From Fimbriimonadaceae bacterium (GTDB taxonomy: Bacteria > Armatimonadota > Fimbriimonadia > Fimbriimonadales > Fimbriimonadaceae), in the NCBI GenBank assembly GCA_022843485.1, contig JALHNM010000007.1, forward strand, positions 38,196 through 102,195: 64,000 nt of DNA. Direction: 5' to 3'. Below, piece by piece: positions 26,143-34,860 of this stretch. Under the pieces are notes generated by a model that was not told where the DNA came from, did not search any database, and worked only from the letters and a program-made list of their open reading frames with translations. Within the stretch, counting starts at the first letter, position 1. Each line of letters starts with the position of its first letter. A program made the position numbers and the translations under genes.

Positions 26143-27546
26143 TCACCTGCGCACGGTGACGCCGACGGCGGGCTTGTTCCGTCCCAGGAACTCCTCCACT
26201 CCCGCCCAGCCTCCGACCCCGTCGCCGAAGTCGTACCGAAGGCGCAGGTCGAACTGGGGCTCGTTAAATCCGAACAGGTCGGTACGGAAGCCCAGCTTCG
26301 ACGTAGCGGCGTAATCTACCCCAAGTCCGGGCTTGCTCGCGTAGACTCCGTACCGAAGGCCCACCTTCGGGCCGATCTCCCGGCTGAGTTGCAGGTTCAG
26401 CTTGTTGGACTCGAACGCGTCGTACAGGCCGAAAGTCACCTTCTGGCCCTCGAGGGGGAGGGTGGCGTTGACGTCCGTCCGGAAGCGGCCGGGGTTGGAC
26501 TCGCGGGCGATCCCCGCCTCGATCTCGAGCCCTTCCGCGAGGCCCTTGCCCCCCCCGGTGAGCCCGCCGACGGTCCGGTTGAACTTCTCGATGAGTTCTC
26601 CGACCTCGTCGGCCAGGCGGTTCGCCTTCTTGAGGAGGGTGACGGTCTCCTCGCTCGCCGCGACCCCGTTCCGAGCGATCAGCTCGAAGTCTCCGGAGAC
26701 CTTGACGCCCGAGTCGGTCATGACCTTGACATTGTCCAGTGTGCCCTTCAGGCCGGCCTTGAGCTCGGGGTCGGTCACGAAGGCTTGGAGGTCTTGGACG
26801 AGGGCCTTGCCTGCCACCACCGACTCGTTCAGGTTGTCCAGGAGGGCATTCGCCTTCCCTTCGAGCTCGCCGGACGCCACGAGCCGTCTCACCTCGACGC
26901 TCACGACCTGGAGGTTCTGAAGCATCGCCGAGGTGGTCTTGAGCATGGCGCTGAGCTGGCCGGAGTTCTGGGATAGCGCCGAATCGAGGCTCCCGGCGAA
27001 CTTGGCGAACTGGTCGGAAGTCTGCTTAGCGGAGGCGAGAAGGTCGGTGGTGCCCTGGCGAAGCTCGCGGTCCTCGAGGAGCTTCTGGAGGGCGACCATG
27101 GTGGCGTTCATTTGGTCGAAGAGCTTGCCGCTCTCGGGGGCGAGGCTGTCGAGCGGGCTCCCCAGCCGCCCCGGGATCACGGACCCTGGGGCCAGGGTGC
27201 CCTGCCGGGTCGAGGGAGGGACGAGGAGGAGCCGCTGGTCACCGATCGAGACGAAGCTGGCGGGGAGGACGGCGACCGTGCCTTGGGGCACCTTGACGCT
27301 CCGCTCGAGCGCAAGGCCCACGCGAGCCTTGCCGTCCTCGGCGAGTCCGACGGTCTCGACGCTCCCGACGACGACGCCGGCGAGGAGCACGCGGGAGCCC
27401 GTCGTCACCCCGCCGGCATCGGCGAACTCGGCCACGTAGCGGGCCACGGGGGGTTCGAAGACGCTGCGCTGCAGGAGGGCGAAGGCGAACACCAGCAGGG
27501 CCGCGAACCCGACGACGAACGCGCCGACTCTCGTGGCGGAGGCCAT
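26143..27546 (-). CDS. MCE/MlaD domain lipid-transport protein
   Basis: 467 residues from the ATG at 27546. One N-terminal membrane helix (AFVVGFAALLVFAFALLQ) is followed by an MCE domain: FADAGGVTTGSRVLLAGVVVGSV and later FVSIGDQRLLLVPPS. Residues ~150-330 are a long coiled-coil-like region, as in MlaD/Mce proteins that form tunnels for phospholipids. The end (NKLNLQLSREIGPKVGLRYGVYASKPG) looks like outer-membrane beta strands, unusual for an MCE protein. Partner ATPase and permease genes are not adjacent. Confidence 0.85.
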   Translation of the reverse strand: MASATRVGAFVVGFAALLVFAFALLQRSVFEPPVARYVAEFADAGGVTTGSRVLLAGVVVGSVETVGLAEDGKARVGLALERSVKVPQGTVAVLPASFVSIGDQRLLLVPPSTRQGTLAPGSVIPGRLGSPLDSLAPESGKLFDQMNATMVALQKLLEDRELRQGTTDLLASAKQTSDQFAKFAGSLDSALSQNSGQLSAMLKTTSAMLQNLQVVSVEVRRLVASGELEGKANALLDNLNESVVAGKALVQDLQAFVTDPELKAGLKGTLDNVKVMTDSGVKVSGDFELIARNGVAASEETVTLLKKANRLADEVGELIEKFNRTVGGLTGGGKGLAEGLEIEAGIARESNPGRFRTDVNATLPLEGQKVTFGLYDAFESNKLNLQLSREIGPKVGLRYGVYASKPGLGVDYAATSKLGFRTDLFGFNEPQFDLRLRYDFGDGVGGWAGVEEFLGRNKPAVGVTVRR

Positions 27547-27575
27547 ACCGCATTGTAGCCGGGTCGGCACGACGG

Positions 27576-27600
27576 GGCCCCACCCGGGTGGGGTGGGGCC
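27576..27600 (-). terminator. Hairpin between LamG-like gene and MCE gene
   Basis: GGCCCCACCC (27576-27585) pairs with GGGTGGGGCC (27591-27600) around five bases, 30 bases beyond the stop of the gene at 27630 on the minus strand. There is no clear T-run. Confidence 0.45.
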
Positions 27601-27629
27601 TTGGGAAGCGACCGACTAGGCTCGGTGCG

Positions 27630-28895
27630 TCAGCCGCCGATCGTCCAGCGGACGAGGGTGGTCTCATTGCAGACGTTGGGGTTCGGCACGGGGCCGACGA
27701 TGCGGATCGTCTGCTTGGCGCGCAGGGCACCGGCGGTGCCGACGAGCCGGGCGACCGAGCCCGTCCCGTTCACGGTGCGGGTCGTGAGCGTCGTGTTGAG
27801 GTTGACCTGGTTGAAGTCGGTCGTGTCGAAGGCGTTGGTCTGGTAGTTGAAGACCTGGAGGGTCTGCTGGACCAGGCCGCCGACCGTCGAGCGGCTGCGG
27901 ACGTCGAGCTTGAAGCTCGTCGGGGCCGCGATCGTCGTGGCGCCGAGGTAGTCGACCTCGATGATGCGGGCCGGGTCGTTCGGGACGATGAACCGGCACA
28001 CGCGGAACCGGTTGTTGTCGTCGCCGCGCAGGCTGTTCACGTCACCGGCGTCAACGCGGCCGCGGAGGCGGTTGAAGCTGGTCGGGAAGATCTCTTCGTT
28101 GGCCGGGCCGCCGATCTGGCTGCCGACCGGGCCGAGTCCACCGACCTCGGTGGCGTTGAGCTCGCGGTCGAAGAAGGCGAGGAGGCTCAGCCGGCCGCTG
28201 CCGGTGTCGCCGTCGTTGTCGCCGAAGATGTCGATCGTGTCCGAGTCCGGGTCGTTGTCGTCCCAGCTGTAGGCCGAGAACCGGCCGTCGATGCCCGAGC
28301 CGGCGAGGACCTGGTTGACCTGGGTGCCGTCGACGAAGTAGGTGATGCGAGTCGTGTTGGCGCCCGCGTTGTCGAATGTGCAATCGACTGCGATGACGAG
28401 CCGGTACCAGGTGTTCGGGCGAAGGTCGCCGGCGTAGACGCCGCTGATGCCGAGGCGGCCGATCGGCTGGCCGGCGCCGTCATCGTCCCAGCGGACGAAC
28501 GAGTCGCCGTCGTTGCCCTGGTCGAGGGTCGTGTTGAAGAACGAGTGGAACTCGCCGATGACCGGGTCAAGGAACTTGACGTCGAACACCATCGAGTACC
28601 TGTTCACGTACTGGCCGCCGTTGGCGTTCATCCCGTGCTGGACGCGGAAGAACTGCGGGGCCTGGTAGGTCACGACGTTCTTGTTCGTCGCGCCGACGGT
28701 GTCCGCGGCATAGACGGTCGGGCTGAACGGCTGGGTCGGCAGCGAGCCGGTGCGGTGCGTGGCCGGGCCCACGTAGGGGGGGTTGTTGTCGAGGTACGGG
28801 TTCAGATCGTTATCGAACCGGTACGCGCTCACGGGGGCTTGAGCGCCCGCGACGGCCACGAGGGCTGCAGCGAGTAGCGCGAAAATCGTTTTCAT
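27630..28895 (-). CDS. Secreted LamG-like protein with shared C-terminal module
   Basis: 421 residues. Signal peptide MKTIFALLAAALVAVAGAQ, with GAGGAG upstream of the ATG at 28895. Residues ~20-260 resemble a laminin-G/concanavalin-like domain: SAYRFDNDLNPYLDNNPP at the start, then NRYSMVFDVKF, FFNTTLDQGNDGDSFVRW, WYRLVIAVD and ITYFVDG. From GRVDAGDVNSLRGDDNN to the end (~145 residues) it aligns with the C-terminus of the protein at 210-1958. It is probably an exported carbohydrate-binding or surface protein. The 160-base upstream gap holds a GGGCCCT-cttacc-AGGGCCC hairpin (28983). Confidence 0.85.
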   Translation of the reverse strand: MKTIFALLAAALVAVAGAQAPVSAYRFDNDLNPYLDNNPPYVGPATHRTGSLPTQPFSPTVYAADTVGATNKNVVTYQAPQFFRVQHGMNANGGQYVNRYSMVFDVKFLDPVIGEFHSFFNTTLDQGNDGDSFVRWDDDGAGQPIGRLGISGVYAGDLRPNTWYRLVIAVDCTFDNAGANTTRITYFVDGTQVNQVLAGSGIDGRFSAYSWDDNDPDSDTIDIFGDNDGDTGSGRLSLLAFFDRELNATEVGGLGPVGSQIGGPANEEIFPTSFNRLRGRVDAGDVNSLRGDDNNRFRVCRFIVPNDPARIIEVDYLGATTIAAPTSFKLDVRSRSTVGGLVQQTLQVFNYQTNAFDTTDFNQVNLNTTLTTRTVNGTGSVARLVGTAGALRAKQTIRIVGPVPNPNVCNETTLVRWTIGG

Positions 28896-29058
28896 GTCTC
28901 TCCTCGGGTCACCCTGACCGATGACCACGCGACACGGTGTACTGTCCTCGCGTTAAGGGAACGTTAGCGCCCGATGATCTCTGGGCCCTCTTACCAGGGC
29001 CCGGGCAACGAAAGAAGGCGTTTCCGTAACGGTTAAGCAGACAGCGTGTCTTTGTCCG

Positions 29059-29847
29059 TCACGGTTGGTGCGCGAGCCCGCCGGTGGCGACGCCGAGGGG
29101 CTGGAGGACGTCGAGGAGCGTGGTCACTTCGAGGTCGGGGACGGGCCCGTCGGGGGGCCTCTCCTCGGGCTTCCCGGTCGAGCTACTCGGGGGCACGTCG
29201 CTGGGCCGGCGCACCCAGGTCGTCCGCCACCCGGCTTCGCTCGCCGGGACGATGTCGTGGGCGTAGCTGTTGCCGACGAACAGGATCTCCGCCGGCTCGA
29301 GACCCACGGCCAGCTCGGCTCGGCGCATGACGCTCGTGTGGGGTTTCCCGAGCCCCATCTCCCCTTCGATGAACACGTGCTCGAAGAAGTCCCCGATGCC
29401 GAGGGTCTCGATCTCTTGGCGCTGGACGTCGGCGGGCCCGTTCGTGATGAGCCCGAGCGGGTAGCGACCGAAGAGGGCCTCCAGCACGTCCCGGGCCTCG
29501 GGGAAGAGGCGGAGGCGGGCGTCGCGCTCCCTGCCGTACACGTCGCCGAGGCGCCAGGCGAGCTCGGGGTCCTCGATTCCGAGGCTCTGGAGGGTCTCGT
29601 TCATCAACTGCGTCCGGGTCACGCCTCCTTGGGTGAGGTAGATCTCGTACCAGTGCGAGGTCTTGAGCTCGTGTGCGAAGCGCCGGAACTCTCGGGCCCA
29701 AGCGGCGAGGGACTCCTCGAGCGACCGGCCCGGGACGGGGTGGAGCTCGAAGGCGGCCCGGAGTCCGCCCTTGGCGGCGTCCCAATACCCGCAGAGCGTG
29801 TCGTCGAGGTCGAAGTAGACCGCCTTGACGCGGCTAAAGTCGGGCAC
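29059..29847 (-). CDS. HAD family hydrolase (phosphatase)
   Basis: 262 residues from a GTG at 29847. HAD motifs are in order: AVYFDLDDTLCGYW (motif I nucleophile Asp), LGLITNGP (motif II), the lysine in GLGKPHTSVMRRA (motif III) and ILFVGNSYAHDIVPA (motif IV). The alpha-helical cap after motif I places it in subfamily IA, like YjjG or N-acetylneuraminate-9-phosphate phosphatases. Substrate cannot be told. It is divergent from recJ with 91 bases between starts. A longer upstream start is possible but would run over the recJ start. Confidence 0.87.
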   Translation of the reverse strand: MPDFSRVKAVYFDLDDTLCGYWDAAKGGLRAAFELHPVPGRSLEESLAAWAREFRRFAHELKTSHWYEIYLTQGGVTRTQLMNETLQSLGIEDPELAWRLGDVYGRERDARLRLFPEARDVLEALFGRYPLGLITNGPADVQRQEIETLGIGDFFEHVFIEGEMGLGKPHTSVMRRAELAVGLEPAEILFVGNSYAHDIVPASEAGWRTTWVRRPSDVPPSSSTGKPEERPPDGPVPDLEVTTLLDVLQPLGVATGGLAHQP

Positions 29848-29938
29848 GGGGGGATTATGGGTCGGTACGACAGCGAGGGCCAGGCCGTACACTGGGATTG
29901 AGGCCTTCGCGCCGCCCCGGTCGTCCTTCCGTTTGCCC

Positions 29939-31660
29939 ATGGTCGCTACTCCCCTAGACGCCCCGATCTGGACGGTCCCGGCCAGGAACCCAGCGGCCGA
30001 GGAGGCTCTCGTCCGTGAGCTCGGGGTGCCTGCGATCGTCGCGGCGGTGCTCGTGGCCAGGGGAACGACCGACCCGGCCGAAGCCGAGCGGTTCCTCAAC
30101 CCTTCCCTCTCCCATTTCCACGACCCTCGGCTCCTGCCGGACTACGAGGCCGCGGTCGGGGCGATCCTGGCGGCGAGGGAGCGCGGCGAGACCGTCTACG
30201 TCCATGGAGACTACGACGCGGACGGGGTGACGAGCGCGGCCCTGCTCACCCGATTCCTGGAGTCGATCAAGGTTTCCGTGGTCCCCCACGTGCCGCACCG
30301 AGTCCGGGAGGGGTACGGGATCCATCTCGACGCGATCGGCTGGGCCAAGGAGAAGGGGGCCTCGCTGTTCCTGACGTGCGACTGTGGCGTGAGCGCCCAC
30401 GACCAGGTGAAGGCCGCCCAGGAGGCGGGCATGACCGTCGTGGTGACCGACCACCACCAGGTGCCGGACACGCTGCCGGGGGCGACGGCGGTGGTCAACC
30501 CCCACCGGAACGACTCCCGGTACCCGTTCGCTGAGCTGTGCGGCGTCGGGGTCGCGTTCAAGCTGTGCGCCGGGTTGACGGCGGAACTGGTCTATCCGGT
30601 CGACCGGTTCTACCGGGCGTTCCTCGACCTCGCCGTGATCGGGACGGTGGCGGACGTCATGCCGCTGATCGACGAGAACCGGGTCATCGCGAAGTTCGGC
30701 CTGCCGGAGCTTGAGCGCACCCAAAAACAGGGCCTGAGGGCGATCATCGACACGGCGAACCTGGGTGGCCGCTCCCTCTCGAGCCGGGACATCGGGTTCG
30801 GGATCGGGCCCCGGATCAACGCTGTCGGTCGGCTCGACGACTCCGGCATCGCGCTCGACGCGATGCTGACCCGGGACCCGGTGCGGGCACGGGAGTTGGC
30901 CCGGCAGTTGGAGACGGTGAACGACCTTCGCCGTGAGGAGCAGGCGAGGTCCGTCGACGCGGCGATCGAGCAGGTTCAGGCACGGGGCCTGTCGGAGCGG
31001 CTGACGATGCTGGTCGCCGACCCGGACTGGCACCCGGGCGTGATCGGCCTGGTCGCGGGGCGGCTCACGGAGCGGTTCCGCCGCCCGACCTTCGTCGTGA
31101 CCGTGCAAGGGGGGGTAGCGAAGGGCTCGGCGCGATCGCTCCCGGGGTTCGATCTGGGACGTGCGTTACGGGCGCTTTCGTCGTGGACCCTCTCCGGCGG
31201 CGGTCACGAGCTTGCGGCTGGGTTCTCGATCGAAGAGTCGAAGGTGGCCGGGTTCGCCGAGGCGCTCGAGGCTTACGCGGAGCGGCACGTCACGGCGGAG
31301 GTCTTCCGCCCCCGGTTGGCCCTCGACGCCGAGGTCACGGCGCAAGAGGCAGGGCCAGCGGCGATCGAGGCGCTCAGGTGCCTCGAACCGTACGGGACGG
31401 CCAACCCGGAGCCCTTGTTCGCGGTCCGGGGGGTCCGGCTCAAGATGGTGGCACCGACGAGTAAGCCCGAGCACGTCCGGGTCACGTTCGACACCGAGGC
31501 GGGGACGCGGACGGGGATGGCGTTCGGCATCGGCGAGCGGGTCAACCGGATGGAACCGGGGGCACAGGTCGACGTGGCGTTCCGGATCGAGGAGAACGTC
31601 TGGAACGGGCGGCGCGACTTTCGGTGGACCGTGGTCGACGTTCAGTCGAGCAGCGACTGA
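29939..31660 (+). CDS. recJ: Single-stranded-DNA exonuclease RecJ
   Basis: 573 residues from the ATG at 29939. DHH-family motifs: VYVHGDYDADGVTSAALL near residue 91 (Mn-binding Asp), CDCGVSAHD, and VVTDHHQVPD near 170. The DHHA1 domain has SLPGFDLGRALRAL and SGGGHELAAGF, and an OB-like end follows. RecJ degrades 5' single-strand ends in recombination and mismatch repair. Its 3' end overlaps the convergent PDZ gene by 19 bases. Confidence 0.95.
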   Translation: MVATPLDAPIWTVPARNPAAEEALVRELGVPAIVAAVLVARGTTDPAEAERFLNPSLSHFHDPRLLPDYEAAVGAILAARERGETVYVHGDYDADGVTSAALLTRFLESIKVSVVPHVPHRVREGYGIHLDAIGWAKEKGASLFLTCDCGVSAHDQVKAAQEAGMTVVVTDHHQVPDTLPGATAVVNPHRNDSRYPFAELCGVGVAFKLCAGLTAELVYPVDRFYRAFLDLAVIGTVADVMPLIDENRVIAKFGLPELERTQKQGLRAIIDTANLGGRSLSSRDIGFGIGPRINAVGRLDDSGIALDAMLTRDPVRARELARQLETVNDLRREEQARSVDAAIEQVQARGLSERLTMLVADPDWHPGVIGLVAGRLTERFRRPTFVVTVQGGVAKGSARSLPGFDLGRALRALSSWTLSGGGHELAAGFSIEESKVAGFAEALEAYAERHVTAEVFRPRLALDAEVTAQEAGPAAIEALRCLEPYGTANPEPLFAVRGVRLKMVAPTSKPEHVRVTFDTEAGTRTGMAFGIGERVNRMEPGAQVDVAFRIEENVWNGRRDFRWTVVDVQSSSD

Positions 31661-32652
31661 GCGCCTACGGTCACCTCGAGCGTCCGCTCCTCGCCGTCGC
31701 GGACGACGATGAGGGAGAGCTTGTCGCCCACGTCTAGGGCGAGCAGGACTTGGGCCAGGTCGCGTGGGGAGCGGACGTCCTTGCCGTTCGCCTTCACCAC
31801 GAGATCCCCGGTCAGAACCCCCGCTACGGCGGCCGGGAGGCCGGGCCGGACGACCTCGACGAGGGCTCCGGGACGATCGGCCGCCCGGAAGAGGAACCCG
31901 ACCGTCGGGTGCTGGACGCTACGGGTGGGACTCAGGAAGCCGTCGACCACGCGTGCGAGGACTTTGGGCGAGAACGAGTAGGCCACGGTCATGCCTTGGG
32001 GGCCGTAGTCCGGGACAGACCGCTTCGGGACGGCCACGGGGGCCGCGTTCCCGAGGCGTTGGGTCTGGGCCAGCCGTTCGTGCCCTTCGCCCGGGGTCTC
32101 GGGTGTGAGCGTGGCGCCGAGGACGGCGACCAGTCGGCCCTGCCTGTCGAACACCATCGCGCCCCCGAGGGGCCCGGTGGCCTCGATCCGGACCTCGGAG
32201 AACAGGGCGTAGCGCAGCGAGGGCCGGACGATGCCCAAGCGCTCGTCTCCCGCGAACTGTCCGAAGGCGGGGCCGCCGGGGGTGACGGCGAGGAGCCGGT
32301 CGCCGACGACCGCGCGAGGGGCGACCTGGACCGGCGGTCGTTGCCCCGGGGACCAGGCGGGCGCCAGGAGGAGGACGAGTTGGGTCTGGGGATCGGTCGC
32401 GACGAGGCTGAGCATCACTGTCTCGCCGGTCGCGAGGCGTCCGACGATCGGCCCGTCGCCGAGATTCGGTTGGAACGCGAGGAAGTGGCCCTTGTCGTCG
32501 AGGAGGGCGGCGACCCCGACGGGGGTGCCCCCCGCGAGGAGGAAGGCGACGGAGGGGGCCACCGTGCCCCACCCGGGGTTCTCGGCCGCTGCCTGGCTTT
32601 GGGGGCCAAGCAGGGCGAGGGCCAGGCTAAAAACCGGCGACAAGCTGAGCAT
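31642..32652 (-). CDS. Secreted HtrA-like protein with PDZ domain, apparently lacking the catalytic serine
   Basis: 336 residues. Signal peptide ends near SQAAAEN. Residues ~30-215 resemble a trypsin/DegP beta-barrel. Where an active protease would have GNSGGP, this one reads TGPLGGAMVFDRQGRLVAV, with leucine replacing the serine-bearing position. The C-terminal ~90 residues form a PDZ domain (VRPGLPAAVAGVLTGDLVVKANG, RDLAQVLLAL). The gene overlaps the anti-sigma-like gene by 26 bases. The arrangement sigma / membrane anti-sigma / DegP-like recalls envelope-stress operons, here with what looks like an inactive sensor. Confidence 0.8.
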   Translation of the reverse strand: MLSLSPVFSLALALLGPQSQAAAENPGWGTVAPSVAFLLAGGTPVGVAALLDDKGHFLAFQPNLGDGPIVGRLATGETVMLSLVATDPQTQLVLLLAPAWSPGQRPPVQVAPRAVVGDRLLAVTPGGPAFGQFAGDERLGIVRPSLRYALFSEVRIEATGPLGGAMVFDRQGRLVAVLGATLTPETPGEGHERLAQTQRLGNAAPVAVPKRSVPDYGPQGMTVAYSFSPKVLARVVDGFLSPTRSVQHPTVGFLFRAADRPGALVEVVRPGLPAAVAGVLTGDLVVKANGKDVRSPRDLAQVLLALDVGDKLSLIVVRDGEERTLEVTVGAQSLLD

Positions 32653-33316
32653 CTGGCCTCTCGGTGGCGATCTGGACGCCAGTCCTCTGGTCGTTGGCGT
32701 CGTAGACGACGATCACGGGCTCGGGCTCCGGCTCCGTAACAACGGCATCAGCGTAGGCGGCGGGCGCTTCGGTCGCCTCGGATCGGAGTGCGGGGGCCGT
32801 GAGCGCGATGACGGGCGGCCCATCGGTGCGGGAGGCGACGAGCTCACCGGCGGAGCGGACGAAGCGGGTTCGGCGCTGGACTCGGGGGCGCTCGGGGGCG
32901 ACGGTGGTGACGGCAGGCGTCTGCGTGGCCGTTGTCACTGGCGGGGGGTCGGCGGGCCGGTCGGTGGCTTGAGCGACTCGCTCCAGGGGGGCGGACCGCA
33001 CGACTTCGGCCGCCACCAGGCCCTCAGGGGTCTCCGGGCGTGGGGCCATGACGATAGCCAGACCGGCAACGCAGGCCAAGGCCGGGACCGCGGCCCACAG
33101 CCATGTGAGCGGCCGCTGGGAGGGCCGGATGCTGCGGTGGAGGATGGCGTTCCGCAGGTGCGCGGTCGAGAGCTGGCAGTCGGGGGTCTCACGAAGGTGG
33201 GCAAGGTCGCCCTTGAGCTGCCGGAGGGCCTCGACCTCTTGGGCTTCGGCGGCGTTCAGGCCGCTGGTCGGCTCCGGCTCGTCGTCGAAGGCGATCCGGT
33301 AGAGCCGGTCGCTCAC
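32627..33316 (-). CDS. Membrane protein, probable anti-sigma factor
   Basis: 229 residues from a GTG that overlaps the sigma-factor stop as GTGA (33313-33316). The ~60-residue cytoplasmic N-terminus is helical (EAQEVEALRQLKGDLAHLRE). One membrane segment follows (LTWLWAAVPALACVAGLAIV), then a Pro/Thr/Glu-rich outer tail. Position, coupling and topology fit an anti-sigma factor, although no HxxxCxxC zinc motif is seen. It should hold the ECF sigma factor at the membrane. Confidence 0.75.
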   Translation of the reverse strand: MSDRLYRIAFDDEPEPTSGLNAAEAQEVEALRQLKGDLAHLRETPDCQLSTAHLRNAILHRSIRPSQRPLTWLWAAVPALACVAGLAIVMAPRPETPEGLVAAEVVRSAPLERVAQATDRPADPPPVTTATQTPAVTTVAPERPRVQRRTRFVRSAGELVASRTDGPPVIALTAPALRSEATEAPAAYADAVVTEPEPEPVIVVYDANDQRTGVQIATERPDAQLVAGF

Positions 33317-33954
33317 GAACCTGCCTCCCCGAGGATCGCGACCACTCGGTCGCGGAGGGCTCGGCGGGCCCGAAGGACGCGGAGTTTCGCGCCCCCGACC
33401 GTACACTTGAGCACCTCGGCCATGTCCTTGTAGTCCATCTCCTCGATGTCGCGGAGGACGATGACGTTGCGGTGGTGGTCCGGGAGTGCGAGGAGCCCCT
33501 CTCGGACGGCGGCGAGCCGCCGGTCGCGTTCGAGGTTCTCGACGGGGTCGTCTACGGAGCCGACCGTCATCCAGGACAGGGCGCCCTTCGCTTCCTGGGC
33601 TTCCAGGCTTGCCCGGCGTTGGGCCATTCGCGCCCGGTCGGTCGTTAGGTTGGACGCGATGCGGAGCAGCCAGGTCGTGAACTTGGCCTCGTCGCGGTAG
33701 CGCTCGAGGTTCTGGTGGGCGCGGACGAAGACCTCTTGGACGATGTCCTCGGCGTCGTCTCGTCTGCCGGTCATTTGGAAGGCGAACCGGTAGACCAGGT
33801 TACGGTGCCGCTGGAAGAGGAGCTCGAACGCCGTGAAGTCGCCGCCCCTCGCCTGGCGCACGAGGGAGACGTCGGCGTCGCGATCGGTCGCCCCGCCGGC
33901 GATGCTCTCGGTCCGGGTCCCAAGGTCTAGCCTCAATACGCTCCTGACGACCAT
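33313..33954 (-). CDS. ECF-type RNA polymerase sigma factor
   Basis: 213 residues from the ATG at 33954. Region 2 is clear: ELLFQRHRNLVYRFAFQMTG, DDAEDIVQEVFVRAHQNL and KFTTWLLRIASNLTTDRAR. Region 4 has LLALPDHHRNVIVLRDIEEM, YKDMAEVLKCTVGGAKLRVL and RARRALR. It is the first gene of the sigma / anti-sigma / PDZ operon. A longer in-frame start exists upstream but would overlap the divergent FAH-like gene. Confidence 0.93.
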   Translation of the reverse strand: MVVRSVLRLDLGTRTESIAGGATDRDADVSLVRQARGGDFTAFELLFQRHRNLVYRFAFQMTGRRDDAEDIVQEVFVRAHQNLERYRDEAKFTTWLLRIASNLTTDRARMAQRRASLEAQEAKGALSWMTVGSVDDPVENLERDRRLAAVREGLLALPDHHRNVIVLRDIEEMDYKDMAEVLKCTVGGAKLRVLRARRALRDRVVAILGEAGS

Positions 33955-34047
33955 AGTACACCGCCTTAGACGCCCCGAGTGCCCACGAGTTTCGAGACCC
34001 ATCGCCCCCGGCATACCGGACCGGGGCGGGCTAGGTACCCTTGTCGG

Positions 34048-34833
34048 GTGAAACTCTGCCGTTTCGAACTCCGATCCGACCCTGGGACGACTCGATCGGG
34101 GGTGTACTACGACGGCCGGTTCTATGAGACCGACGGCGAGAACGCGATCGGCGTGCACGACCCGGGGGCGGTGCGGCTACTGACGCCGATCGGGACGGCC
34201 CCGACCCTGCGCACCTTCACGGTCGGATGGGACGTCCACGGGGGGCTGACCCTTGGGTACGAATACGCCAACCCGACGACGCTCGTCGGGGCGACGGCGG
34301 AGATCGACCTCTCCGACTACGACGGGTCTCTGGACTTCGACGCCCGGGTCGTCGCGATCGTCCACGACGGTGGGAGACGGCTCGACGCCCACGAGGCGGC
34401 CAGGGCGGTGATCGGCTATTCGGTCCTGGTGCAGCTCTACGACCCCCAGGGGGTGGACACGGCGAGGCTGGAAGAGCGCACGGAGACGCCGGCCCGCGAC
34501 TTCGGCGGCTTTTTCGGGCCGTTCCTCGTGACGCCGGACGACCTCACGGAGGCGGTCGTGGGGGGCGATCAGACCCGGTTCCTGTGGGGTGTCGAGGCGA
34601 AAGTGAACGGTGAGGTCGTCTGGACGGGCCAACCGACCCCGGTGGCGTCGTTCGCGGACATGATCGTCACGGCGAGCCAGTCGGCCGAGCTCAGGTCGGG
34701 CGAACTGCTGGCGGCTCCTGCCTTCGACAAGCCCCGTCTCGACACCACGGCGCTGGGACGTTCGCTCCTCCCTGGCGACCAAATCGCGGTCACGGTCGAA
34801 CCCCTCGGGACGCTCGTCGGTCGGATCGCATAG
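34048..34833 (+). CDS. Fumarylacetoacetate hydrolase (FAH) family protein
   Basis: 261 residues from a GTG. It begins VKLCRFELRSDPGTTRSGVYY, like other FAH family N-termini. Later parts show a catalytic-domain pattern (VQLYDPQGVDTARLEERTE, DFGGFFGPFLVTPDDL, VEAKVNGEVVWTGQ, MIVTASQSAELRSGELLA, LLPGDQIAVTVEPLGTLVG). The usual ExE...D metal site is not fully clear (the stretch YEYANPTTLVGATAEIDLSD may stand in), so activity is uncertain. It precedes an M16 peptidase by 27 bases. Confidence 0.8.
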   Translation: MKLCRFELRSDPGTTRSGVYYDGRFYETDGENAIGVHDPGAVRLLTPIGTAPTLRTFTVGWDVHGGLTLGYEYANPTTLVGATAEIDLSDYDGSLDFDARVVAIVHDGGRRLDAHEAARAVIGYSVLVQLYDPQGVDTARLEERTETPARDFGGFFGPFLVTPDDLTEAVVGGDQTRFLWGVEAKVNGEVVWTGQPTPVASFADMIVTASQSAELRSGELLAAPAFDKPRLDTTALGRSLLPGDQIAVTVEPLGTLVGRIA

Positions 34834-34860
34834 AATCGGTCCGGGGGAGTCCCCTCACCT

